Assembly: GCF_019711315.1 (NCBI RefSeq)
Contig: NZ_CP081294.1
Span: forward strand, 2,232,001 to 2,296,000
Length of the DNA stretch: 64,000 bases
Direction: 5' to 3'
Source of the DNA: Qipengyuania gelatinilytica
Lineage (GTDB): Bacteria; Pseudomonadota; Alphaproteobacteria; Sphingomonadales; Sphingomonadaceae
Position numbers and translations under genes: made by a program. Shown here piece after piece: positions 8,719-16,672 of this stretch (the stretch's first letter is position 1; every line of letters starts with the position of its first letter). Under the pieces are notes generated by a model, which saw nothing but the letters and a program-made list of their open reading frames with translations, was not told where the DNA came from and did no database searches.

Positions 8719-9687
8719 TTGCAGGGCTCGACACAAATTCCGCAGCATTTCGGCGTAAGGCTGGCAGATGTCGACGAGCCGGATCGCCATGTCGCCATTC
8801 GTGAAGTGTTTGGCCGGGGATGGCTGAACGTCGAATTCGACGCCTATGACGCACGTCCTGCAATCTCCGCCGAAATAGACCTCCTGCCCGGGGTTTCGAT
8901 CACCCGGGGCAGCTACTCGCCGCATCGAGCAAGGACATTGGCGGACGGATCGCTTGGCGATGACGACGTCGCCCTGTGCTGGGTCGAGACGCCGGGCAAC
9001 TTCGAACTGGACCACTTGTCGCAACTGCGCGAACTGGAGAGCGGCGAGGCGGTTCTCACCTCTTGCGCGGACCGCATGCAGGGTCGCAACGACGCCGTGG
9101 CTTATCCCACGACGATCAAGCTCTCGCGCAAGAGCGTCCTGCCGATGCTGGAAAGGGACGATGTACTGGGTCGCACGATCGCGGCGAACGATCCCGCCTT
9201 CCGGCTACTGCGCCAATACCTCGACCCAGCGCTGAAATACGCCCGCCAGTCGGGCCCCGAGGGGGCGGGCATGGTCGCGCACCAGATCAACGATCTCGTA
9301 ATCCTGGCGCTCGGGGCGAGTGCAGACGGTCACGCCATGGCTGCCGAGCGAGGCCAGAAGGCGGCGCGCTATGCCGCGATTTGCGAATGGATCGATCGCA
9401 ATCATCTCGATCCGTCCCTGTCGATCCAGCAATGCTGTGTGCAGTTTGCGCTCGGCCGACGAGCGATACAGTCACTGTTCGCCGAGCACGGGACCAGCTT
9501 TACGCGCAAAGTGCGGGAGCGACGTCTTTTGCAGGCCTATCGGTTGCTGGGCAGCCCCGATCATGCAGCCAGTTCGATTAGCGAAATCGCCTATTCGGTG
9601 GGCTTTGGAGACCTGTCCTATTTCAACCGCCGGTTTCGCGACCGCTTCGGAAAGCGACCGGGCGATGTCAGGCGAGAGGCGCTCTAG
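8719..9687 (+). CDS. AraC family transcriptional regulator
   Basis: 322 residues from a TTG at 8719. This start is preceded by AAGGAGG with eight bases between, far better than the TTG that opens the frame at 8593. The N-terminal half looks like the AraC-binding-like sensor seen in many AraC/FeaR-type regulators (LLPGVSITRGSYSPHRART). The C-terminal hundred residues carry two helix-turn-helix motifs, the second with the family signature ISEIAYSVGFGDLSYFNRRF, then FGKRPGDVRR. It probably regulates the divergent PD40 gene or itself. It ends on a CTAG shared with the stop codon of the convergent CPBP gene. The inducer is unknown. Confidence 0.85.
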   Translation: MQGSTQIPQHFGVRLADVDEPDRHVAIREVFGRGWLNVEFDAYDARPAISAEIDLLPGVSITRGSYSPHRARTLADGSLGDDDVALCWVETPGNFELDHLSQLRELESGEAVLTSCADRMQGRNDAVAYPTTIKLSRKSVLPMLERDDVLGRTIAANDPAFRLLRQYLDPALKYARQSGPEGAGMVAHQINDLVILALGASADGHAMAAERGQKAARYAAICEWIDRNHLDPSLSIQQCCVQFALGRRAIQSLFAEHGTSFTRKVRERRLLQAYRLLGSPDHAASSISEIAYSVGFGDLSYFNRRFRDRFGKRPGDVRREAL

Positions 9688-10442
9688 GCGGCAATCAGGC
9701 CCAGCTTCTCGGAATAGGCCAGGCTGAGCATCAGGACGTCGACGGCCATATGCGCCAGCACACAGGCCCAAAGATTGCCACCGAAGCGAATCCGCAGCCA
9801 GCCGAAGCCGATACCCACCACCCCGGTGATGATCACGCCGCCAAAGCCCTGGTATAGATGGGGGAGGCCGAATAGCGCGGCCTGGATCAGGATTACCGGC
9901 CACATCTTCCCGGCCAGTCCCGGCAGGCGGAACAGGCGGTCCATCAGGAAGCCGCGCCAAAGCAGCTCCTCGCCGAGGCCTGCTGCGAATAGCGCCACCA
10001 GTACAATCCACATCAGGAACGCGAAGTGGCTCTCCGTCGCCCAGCCGATCACCTGCTCGACGTCGGGCAGACCGAAGCCTGCTGCCTCGACCAGCATCGC
10101 GCCGACGGTGAACCAGATAACGATCGCGATCGTGGCGATCACCGCCCAGAGAAGGGTTTTTGGCCAGCTTTGCGGTGTGCGCAGGTTCCATGCCTCGCCT
10201 AGCGCCCCATCGGCCCGCAACCACAGCCACGATACGAACAGCCCGCCCGCCATGCTTGTCGCTACCGACACGGCAGCGCCGGTAGAGGTCTCGCCCCAGA
10301 TGGCGATCGCGGGGATGCCAGCCATGAAATAGGCGATCACGACAGTGAGGAACTGGAGCGTGAAGCGTCCCCAGCCAAGCTGTCTTGCGCCGCCGGTCGA
10401 CGGGACCTGTTCTTCGGTATTCTTCAGATCGCTGGACGTCAT
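9684..10442 (-). CDS. CPBP family intramembrane metalloprotease
   Basis: 252 residues from the ATG at 10442, with a G-rich stretch upstream; a start nine codons earlier would fall near the preceding terminator hairpin. There are about seven membrane helices. The CAAX-protease/bacteriocin-processing (ABI) motifs are intact: GEELLWRGF with E158, E159 and R163, and FGLPHLYQG with H195. These residues bind the catalytic metal inside the membrane. The substrate is unknown; relatives process prenylated proteins or peptides or have unknown roles. A terminator lies 30 bp upstream of the start, so this gene probably has its own promoter. Confidence 0.85.
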   Translation of the reverse strand: MTSSDLKNTEEQVPSTGGARQLGWGRFTLQFLTVVIAYFMAGIPAIAIWGETSTGAAVSVATSMAGGLFVSWLWLRADGALGEAWNLRTPQSWPKTLLWAVIATIAIVIWFTVGAMLVEAAGFGLPDVEQVIGWATESHFAFLMWIVLVALFAAGLGEELLWRGFLMDRLFRLPGLAGKMWPVILIQAALFGLPHLYQGFGGVIITGVVGIGFGWLRIRFGGNLWACVLAHMAVDVLMLSLAYSEKLGLIAA

Positions 10443-10472
10443 GAACTTGCCCCCAAAATGCGCTCGCAAAGG

Positions 10473-10501
10473 AAAAGGGCGGCGCCCCCCGGCACCGCCC
10501 T
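10473..10501 (-). terminator. intrinsic terminator after pspA-like gene
   Basis: On the minus strand AGGGCGG...GCC pairs with GGC...CCGCCCT through a 7+3 bp stem with one mismatch and a four-base loop, followed by TTTTCCTTT. It lies just downstream of the PspA stop and upstream of the CPBP start, separating the two genes. Confidence 0.75.
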
Positions 10502-10521
10502 ATCAACTCATGGCTTTACGA

Positions 10522-11223
10522 TCACGATGCCTTGGCGCGTTTTCCGCCCTTCTTTGCGGGCGCCTTCGTTGCCTTGGCCGAACTGCCCGAGCGCATGGCG
10601 GCGAGTTCTTCCTCGACCGTACGTTCGCGGCGCATTTCCTCGATTTCGCGTTCGACGCTCGCATTGCCGCGGCAGGCGGCGCTGTCCTCGGTCGCGAAGG
10701 CGGTGCGCTTCTCGAGGGTTTCGATATGGTCCATCCGGCGTTCGGTCCGGCTTGCGTAGCCACCGCCCGATGCCCGTCCGCTGGCATTGCCGTCGGAGGC
10801 GCGCTGGTCGGAGAGGCGCTGTTTCACCTCTTCGCGCTTGGTTTCCAGTTCGCGCTCGGCCGCTTCCATTTCAGCCATGTCTGCGCCCAGCTTGTCGATG
10901 TCCTGCTTCAGGCGATCGATGCCGCCGCGGCAATCTTCGCGGGCGATCAGCGCCTGGCGGGCGAGATCTTCGCGGCCGTTGTCCATCGCGATCCTGGCCT
11001 TGTCGCCCCAGTCGGCTTCGCGCAGTTCCGCCTGCGTCAGCTCTGCTTCGAGCCGATCCTTCTGGCGGCGGGCCTTCGACATTTCGCCCGACAGCCCGAT
11101 CAGGGCCTCTTCAATTTCAGCCTGGAGCCGGGCCAGCATCTTGGCCGGGTTCGACGCGCCGTCGAGCGCGCTCGTCACATTGCTGGAAATGAGTTCTTTC
11201 ACCTGGATGGCGATGCGAAACAT
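10522..11223 (-). CDS. PspA/IM30 (ESCRT-III-like) family protein
   Basis: 233 residues, almost entirely helical and charged, beginning MFRIAIQVKELISSNVTSAL. This short amphipathic first helix plus long coiled-coil (DGASNPAKMLARLQAEIEEA) is characteristic of PspA/Vipp1 proteins, which coat and stabilise damaged inner membranes. The C-terminal tail is lysine/alanine rich (KATKAPAKKGGKRAKAS), unlike E. coli PspA. No pspB, pspC or pspF gene is adjacent, so it is a stand-alone PspA and need not follow the E. coli sigma-54 scheme. Family assignment is firm; the role in envelope stress is inferred. Confidence 0.8.
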   Translation of the reverse strand: MFRIAIQVKELISSNVTSALDGASNPAKMLARLQAEIEEALIGLSGEMSKARRQKDRLEAELTQAELREADWGDKARIAMDNGREDLARQALIAREDCRGGIDRLKQDIDKLGADMAEMEAAERELETKREEVKQRLSDQRASDGNASGRASGGGYASRTERRMDHIETLEKRTAFATEDSAACRGNASVEREIEEMRRERTVEEELAAMRSGSSAKATKAPAKKGGKRAKAS

Positions 11224-11673
11224 GTTTGCGTCCCCCTGTTGCAGTCAAATACTTGCCTAACGACAATGTATTAAAGCTTTGAGACCGGAAAGATAGGCCC
11301 GTTTTAACCATCAAATGGGGTAAAGCCCGATTTCCTGCGCGCGAGGACTTTCGTATCGCATGCGATTGACTTTGGCCGCGCCAAGCGAAGCCGCTTGTCC
11401 CAGCATGCCGGGACAACGCTCGCCGGAGCGGTTTTTAAGCCAAGACCGTGTTCCATGTGATTTATCCCGAAGGAACCGCTCGTGGCCCTTTCCAAGCTGC
11501 GTGCTACAGGGCACTCCGACGCTTGCATTTGCGCGCAGAATCGCTATGTGCGCGCCTTCCCAAGCGACAGTTCGGGATTCCACGCGGGAGGAATGCCTCA
11601 CGGCAAGCCGCTCGACCGCTCAACATGAGGCTCTCTCGAAAGAGGCAGCCGACAGTGTGAAAGGAGGCCAGTG
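11224..11673. other. 450-bp intergenic region: pspA promoter side and rplK leader
   Basis: No convincing gene is seen; short open frames here have no family resemblance and overlap one another. The left part must hold the pspA promoter (minus strand) and includes TTAACCAT at 11305-11312. The right part holds a candidate rplK promoter and about 120 bases of leader before rplK. In other bacteria such L11-operon leaders carry the ribosomal protein L1 autoregulatory site. That is plausible here, but I cannot identify the L1 site with confidence. Confidence 0.5.
11523..11550 (+). promoter_or_regulatory. candidate sigma-70 promoter for rplK-rplA
   Basis: TTGCAT (11523-11528) and TATGTG (11545-11550) are separated by 16 bases, with a GC-rich discriminator (CGCGCC) after the -10. 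This resembles growth-rate-controlled ribosomal promoters. It lies about 120 bases before the rplK start. Not tested; other hexamer pairs in this region are weaker. Confidence 0.45.
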
Positions 11674-12105
11674 ATGGCCAAGAAGATCGAAGGCTACATC
11701 AAGCTGCAGGTGCCCGCGGGCACTGCAAACCCCTCGCCCCCCATCGGCCCGGCTCTGGGTCAGCGCGGCGTGAACATCATGGAATTCTGCAAGGCGTTCA
11801 ACGCCGCCACGCAGGACCTCGAAAAGAACGCTCCGATCCCGACCGTGATCACGGTGTACGCGGACCGTTCGTTCAGCTTCACCACCAAGACCCCGCCTGC
11901 TTCGTTCTACCTGAAGAAGGCCGCCAAGCTTAAGTCGGGCTCGAAGGAGCCGGGCAAGGTTTCGGCCGGCACCATCAAGAAGAGCGCCGTCAAGGAAATC
12001 GCGGAAGCCAAGATGGCTGACCTCAACGCGAACGATATCGACCAGGCAATGAAGATCATCGAAGGCTCCGCGCGTTCGATGGGCCTCGAAGTGGTGGAGG
12101 GCTAA
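11674..12105 (+). CDS. rplK: 50S ribosomal protein L11
   Basis: 143 residues from the ATG at 11674, 7 bases after AAGGAGG; an in-frame GTG one codon earlier is ignored. It shows the hallmark L11 N terminus ([40 protein letters not shown]) and the C-terminal rRNA-binding domain ending GLEVVEG. L11 forms the GTPase-associated centre of the 50S subunit and is needed for stringent-response sensing by RelA/Rsh. rplA follows after 4 bp. Confidence 0.98.
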   Translation: MAKKIEGYIKLQVPAGTANPSPPIGPALGQRGVNIMEFCKAFNAATQDLEKNAPIPTVITVYADRSFSFTTKTPPASFYLKKAAKLKSGSKEPGKVSAGTIKKSAVKEIAEAKMADLNANDIDQAMKIIEGSARSMGLEVVEG

Positions 12106-12109
12106 GAAC

Positions 12110-12802
12110 ATGGCCAAGCAGACCAAAAAGCAGCAGGTTGTCGCCAAGCTCGACAGCGAAAAGCTCTACACCGTGGACGAAGCACTCGCCACGCTGCGCG
12201 AGCACAAGTCGAAGTTCGACGAAACCGTCGAAGTCGCCATGAACCTCGGCGTCGATCCGCGCCACGCCGACCAGATGGTCCGCGGCATGGTCTCGCTCCC
12301 GAGCGGCACCGGCAAGGACGTGCGCGTCGCCGTGTTCGCCAAGGGCGACAATGCCGAGAAGGCTCTTGCTGCCGGTGCAGACAAGGTCGGTGCCGAAGAT
12401 CTCATGGAAGACATGCAGAACGGCAACCTCGACTACGACCGCGTGATCGCGACCCCGGACATGATGGGTGTCGTCGGTCGTCTCGGTAAGGTTCTCGGCC
12501 CCAAGGGCCTGATGCCGAACCCGAAGCTCGGCACCGTCACGCCGAATGTGGAACAGGCTGTTAAGGACGCCAAGGGCGGCCAGGTCGAATTCCGCGTCGA
12601 GAAGCAGGGCATCATCCACTCCGGCATCGGCAAGCTGTCGTTCAAGGACGAAGACCTGAAGACCAACTTCAAGGCCCTGACCGACGCGATCGTCAAGGCG
12701 AAGCCGTCGGGCGCCAAGGGCAAGTATGTCCGCAAGGTCACGCTGACCTCGACGATGGGCCCCGGCCTCAAGGTCGATCTCGGCGAAGTCGAAGGCGCTT
12801 AA
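12110..12802 (+). CDS. rplA: 50S ribosomal protein L1
   Basis: 230 residues, the normal length. The conserved block [21 protein letters not shown] and the sequence [19 protein letters not shown] are diagnostic. L1 forms the mobile L1 stalk near the E site and in many bacteria represses its own L11-L1 operon. It is cotranscribed with rplK (4-bp gap). A strong terminator follows, so rplJ-rplL and rpoBC are not directly downstream, unlike the classical arrangement. Confidence 0.98.
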   Translation: MAKQTKKQQVVAKLDSEKLYTVDEALATLREHKSKFDETVEVAMNLGVDPRHADQMVRGMVSLPSGTGKDVRVAVFAKGDNAEKALAAGADKVGAEDLMEDMQNGNLDYDRVIATPDMMGVVGRLGKVLGPKGLMPNPKLGTVTPNVEQAVKDAKGGQVEFRVEKQGIIHSGIGKLSFKDEDLKTNFKALTDAIVKAKPSGAKGKYVRKVTLTSTMGPGLKVDLGEVEGA

Positions 12803-12867
12803 TATCTGCGCTACCGCGCTTCGCGCTACTTGAGCGCGGAGACGCTTTCCTACTTCGGTAGGGCATG

Positions 12868-12900
12868 AAAAGGGCCGGGGGGAAACCTCCGGCCCTTTCT
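12868..12900. terminator. intrinsic terminator after rplA
   Basis: AGGGCCGGGGG pairs with CCTCCGGCCCT (one G-T pair) around a four-base loop, with AAAA before and TTTCT after. It sits between the convergent rplA and DUF2339 genes and can end both. Confidence 0.8.
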
Positions 12901-15839
12901 CATTGTGCGGCAGGCGTGGCTTTCAATTGCCGCGAATAGAACCAGCCGATCCCGATCAGGCTGGCGCCCAGTGCCACGAAGCTGGCGATGCGGATCAGTC
13001 CTTCGAGGCCGGCTGTATCGAAGGCGAATACCTTGATCACCATCGCGGTCATCAGGACCAGCGAACCCACGCGCCATGTCCTTTCTTCACGGCGGCTGCC
13101 GATCAGCAGGAACACGATCGCCATCACGATCCCTACGAGCGAGCGGAGCAGGTCCTCCGCCTGCGTCATCGGTTCGGGTGGCAGGATCGAACCGGCAAAG
13201 ACCTGCCGCAGCAGGGTAAGCGCCGTCAGCAGGGCGACAACCATGATCGCCCCGTCGAAGGCCACCCGAAAGCGCGGTATCCAGATGCGCAGCGATACCA
13301 GCGCCCCAATTCCGATGGCACCAGAAAGCAGGGCCAGATTGGCCAGCGGTGCAGGACCTACGGCCTGTGCGTCATACAGCGGGTTATGCAGCAACAGGGC
13401 GAACCATGCGAAGTGTATGAGCGCCAGGCTGCCCAGGACAGTCGCTGCCCGGATGTTCGGCCCTATTCCGGCAACGCCTCGCGCTGCGAGCCAGGCCGCG
13501 CCGAGCAACAGTGCCTGCCAGGCCGTCCGCTCGGCGAGGCCGAGATCGCGGAAGTCGGTCATGCTGTCGATAGCGAAGACCTGCTTGAAGAACACATGCA
13601 GCGTAATGACCACGAGGAGGACGGCTGCTGGCAACAGGGCCAGGGTGCGGTCGCCCGCCAGGCGTACCACGCTGGGGATCGCGCCGATCGCAATGGCGAG
13701 CGGCAGGAGGAAACCGGCAGCTTCGCGCACGCTCGGCAGGTCGGAGAGCATCATCGGGTTGCCGGCGAAGGCTTCGAGCCCATGCTCCAGCCAGAAGAAC
13801 AACGGATCGAGCGCCCAGAGCGCGATGCAGATCGTCAGCGCCACCATCGCCGTCTCGCGCGTCGGCAGGCGCCAGCGCAGCGCGAGGATCGAGGCCAGCG
13901 CCAGCCAGACGAGGGCAATCGGCGGGAGGAGTTGAGCGAAGGTCGCAAAGCCAAGCAGCGCGGCGAAGAACTCCGCCGCGTGGCGCCGCTTTTCGGCCAG
14001 GTCGACAATCGCCAGCGCGGCGAAGACCGCTGCAGCTGCAATCCAGCGCAATGCCGAGATGAAATCCGGGACGCCGCTACCGGTGAAGAGACGCTCCATC
14101 TCTCTCCAGCCTCCATCGCTCGGCACGAGGCTGATGGCCGTGACGACAGCGAAAAGAATGGCGAGCGCGCCATAGGCATGGCTGGCATCGAGGCGGGGGC
14201 GCATCACGGCGATAAGGCCGAGCGTGATTGCCGCTGCGGCAAGTGACGTCATCCAGTCGGGAAGGATGCACAGCGCGGCAAGGAACAGGAGGATTGCCCC
14301 CGATGCGAGTGCCGCGACGGTCTCGAACGGGCGCGTCTCGCTCCAAAGCAGCCGGGCGGCGTAGAGCGGGATGCCGGCGAGCGCGATGAGGCCCAGTGCC
14401 TCGGGCCATTGGAGTGCGTCGGTCGCGAGGCTGCCGAACTGGCTCAACAGGACAATGCCGACGGCCAGCGGGATGCCCGCGGCCATGGCCGGTTCGACGA
14501 GGCTTTCGCGGTCGCGATGCAGGTGGAGGAGCGGCACGCCTGCAAACAGCATGACGATGGCAGCTGCGATGAGCGAGAACTCGAAAGTGCCGAAGTCGGG
14601 CCACAGCGAGAGCAGGATCACGGCGATGATCCCCGCCATGACATTGCCGACCCGCATCTCGGGCCGCTCCCAGGCAAAGAAGGCAAGCGCGGCGCCGAGA
14701 AGGAGGTAGAGCCCCCAGGCCAGCAGCCCGAAGCCGGCCGATTCCACGAGGATCGCCAGCTGGATGCTCGCCACTGCCGCCGAGATCAGTCGCGCCGGGT
14801 TCTCATGGACCTTGGACACCAGCATGGTCGGCAGGATCGCGCCGAGAACGATTGCATAGACGCCGACTGCCGCGATGTCCGCAGAACTCATCCCGCCATC
14901 CATCAGCAGCAGGAAGCCCCATCCGAGACCCGCGACGAGGGCGGCAAGTCCCAGCCAAGGGCGTCCCTGCCGGTTGCCGGTATAGGTCAGCCCGCTCGTG
15001 ATCAGCGCGAGGTAGAGCGAGAGCAGCGGCAGGTTCGCTTCGTCACCGCCGACCAGCAGCGGGGCCATGAAGCCACCGATCAGGCCGAGGATCGCGCTGG
15101 GCAAGCCGAAGCGGAATGACACGAAGATCGCCAGTGCGGTGACCGCGGCAAGGCCGAGGAAAGCGAAGCTCTGCCCGATCAGCCCGTATTGCGTCCCGGC
15201 GAGGTAGAAGCCCGCATAAAGCGTCGAAAGGCCGGCACCCGATAGCGCCTGTCGCACTCGGTCGTCACCCACGCGCTCCCGGAAGCGATAGGCTACCTCC
15301 GCGCCGGCGAGCAGGACGAGGCCGAACAGGAAGGCGAGTGCCACGCGAACAGGCGGGGTCAGGAGCCCTTCCTCGATCGAGTAGAGAACGCCCAAGATGC
15401 CGCCGACTGCCAGCGTGATCCCGCCGACCCAGATCGGGAGGCGGTGGCCGAAGATCTCCTCCAAATCGAAACTGCGGGCCGCAAAATCCGTGGGTTCGAC
15501 GACTTTTTCGTCCTCCTGCTCGAATGCAGCCTCGCGGGTGGCAACCACTTCCCCTTCCGGCTCTGCGGAGCGGGTCGAGAGCGTGACTGTCGGCGTCGCC
15601 GGTTCGGCTGCGACCGCGAACTCCCGCTCCTCCTCCACTTCGTCGGGCAGGGGCGGCTCTGCGACAGCCACCTCTGTATCGGCTGGCGGCTTCACGCCGC
15701 GCAGCGCGAGGTCCATCAGGCGGGCATCGGTATCCGATTGGCGCAGTTCCAGTTCTTCAAGGCGCAGCTCGGCCTTGTAGAGGCGCTGGAACAGCGCAGC
15801 GCAGGCAGCCATGAGGCCGAGGACCAGGATCCAGAGCAT
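12900..15839 (-). CDS. DUF2339 giant polytopic membrane protein
   Basis: 979 residues. It begins with one hydrophobic helix (MLWILVLGLMAACAALF) and a coiled-coil (LYKAELRLEELELRQSD), then a roughly 60-residue acidic, proline-rich linker. The rest is an almost unbroken series of more than twenty membrane helices starting at GHRLPIWVGGITLAVGGI. This order is the DUF2339 signature. Function is unknown for the family; the helix packing recalls transporters or polymerases but no catalytic motif is evident. It converges on rplA and is followed at its 5' side by the CinA-like gene on the same strand after 44 bp, so the two might be cotranscribed. Confidence 0.85.
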   Translation of the reverse strand: MLWILVLGLMAACAALFQRLYKAELRLEELELRQSDTDARLMDLALRGVKPPADTEVAVAEPPLPDEVEEEREFAVAAEPATPTVTLSTRSAEPEGEVVATREAAFEQEDEKVVEPTDFAARSFDLEEIFGHRLPIWVGGITLAVGGILGVLYSIEEGLLTPPVRVALAFLFGLVLLAGAEVAYRFRERVGDDRVRQALSGAGLSTLYAGFYLAGTQYGLIGQSFAFLGLAAVTALAIFVSFRFGLPSAILGLIGGFMAPLLVGGDEANLPLLSLYLALITSGLTYTGNRQGRPWLGLAALVAGLGWGFLLLMDGGMSSADIAAVGVYAIVLGAILPTMLVSKVHENPARLISAAVASIQLAILVESAGFGLLAWGLYLLLGAALAFFAWERPEMRVGNVMAGIIAVILLSLWPDFGTFEFSLIAAAIVMLFAGVPLLHLHRDRESLVEPAMAAGIPLAVGIVLLSQFGSLATDALQWPEALGLIALAGIPLYAARLLWSETRPFETVAALASGAILLFLAALCILPDWMTSLAAAAITLGLIAVMRPRLDASHAYGALAILFAVVTAISLVPSDGGWREMERLFTGSGVPDFISALRWIAAAAVFAALAIVDLAEKRRHAAEFFAALLGFATFAQLLPPIALVWLALASILALRWRLPTRETAMVALTICIALWALDPLFFWLEHGLEAFAGNPMMLSDLPSVREAAGFLLPLAIAIGAIPSVVRLAGDRTLALLPAAVLLVVITLHVFFKQVFAIDSMTDFRDLGLAERTAWQALLLGAAWLAARGVAGIGPNIRAATVLGSLALIHFAWFALLLHNPLYDAQAVGPAPLANLALLSGAIGIGALVSLRIWIPRFRVAFDGAIMVVALLTALTLLRQVFAGSILPPEPMTQAEDLLRSLVGIVMAIVFLLIGSRREERTWRVGSLVLMTAMVIKVFAFDTAGLEGLIRIASFVALGASLIGIGWFYSRQLKATPAAQ

Positions 15840-15883
15840 GGTGCGGCAAGGCTAGCGCGCTTCGCGTCCAGCGCAAGCTGCGG

Positions 15884-16639
15884 TCAGATTCCGCCGTGGG
15901 TAAAATCGAAGCCCGCTTCCGTCAGGCCTTCGCACAATGTCTTCAGGCACTTGTCGAGTTCGGCCCGGTCGGTGGAGCGCACGACGAAGTTAGACCCCAC
16001 GCGCCCGTCGCGGAAGAAGGGATAGCTGCCGATCTGGCAATTCTCGTAGGCGTTTTCGACATCGCGAAGCAGGATGGAAACCTCGCTTTCGGGAATGAAA
16101 CCGCCCACGGTTTCGGAAATCAGCGGAGCGCCGCCTTCGAGGCTGCCGGTAAGCGCATCGAGCATTCCCGCGGTGATGTGCGGCACGCCTGCCATCAGGT
16201 GGATATTGCCGATCCGGATTCCCGGCGCGCCCGACATGCGATTGGGGATCAGTTCCGCGCCATCGGGAACGCGCGCCATGCGCAGCCGCCCTTCGGTAAG
16301 GCCACCCTTGTCGGCATAGTATTTCTCGAGGATCGCGCGCGCCTCGGGATGGATGATAACCGGCACGCCGAGCGCCTGCGACACGGCATCGACGGTGATG
16401 TCGTCATGCGTCGGACCGATCCCGCCGGTGGTGAAAAGGTAGTCGTAGGCTTCGCGCAGCGCATTGACCGCTTCGACGATCCGCTCGATCACATCGGGCA
16501 CCACGCGCACCTCGGACAGGCGAATGCCCTGGACCTGAAGCCAGCTGGCGACCTGCGCGATGTTCTTGTCGTGAGTGCGGCCCGAGAGGATCTCGTCGCC
16601 GATGACGACGAGGCCCGCAGTATAGATGCGATCAGTCAT
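15884..16639 (-). CDS. CinA/MoaB-type molybdopterin-binding domain protein
   Basis: 251 residues consisting of the MoCF-biosynthesis domain found in competence/damage-inducible protein A. Signatures are AGLVVIGDEILSGRTHDKN and YDYLFTTGGIGPTHDDIT. The C-terminal nicotinamide-nucleotide amidase domain of full CinA is absent, as is common for the alphaproteobacterial stand-alone form. Relatives of this domain hydrolyse ADP-ribose-like pyrophosphates or bind molybdopterin precursors; which applies here is not known. A 33-bp gap separates it from the monooxygenase gene upstream on the same strand. Confidence 0.88.
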   Translation of the reverse strand: MTDRIYTAGLVVIGDEILSGRTHDKNIAQVASWLQVQGIRLSEVRVVPDVIERIVEAVNALREAYDYLFTTGGIGPTHDDITVDAVSQALGVPVIIHPEARAILEKYYADKGGLTEGRLRMARVPDGAELIPNRMSGAPGIRIGNIHLMAGVPHITAGMLDALTGSLEGGAPLISETVGGFIPESEVSILLRDVENAYENCQIGSYPFFRDGRVGSNFVVRSTDRAELDKCLKTLCEGLTEAGFDFTHGGI

Positions 16640-16672
16640 GCCCGAACTCGTAATGCGGCTGGCAGCGGAAAG

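Noticed and set aside
11360..11674. Open frames of 70-104 codons in the rplK leader
   Set aside because: No ribosome site or similarity; they overlap the probable promoter and leader.
12903..14246. Long plus-strand open frame (447 codons) opposite the DUF2339 gene
   Set aside because: It has no ribosome site or family motif, is rich in Arg, Gln and His, and mirrors the strong codon bias of the true gene on the other strand.
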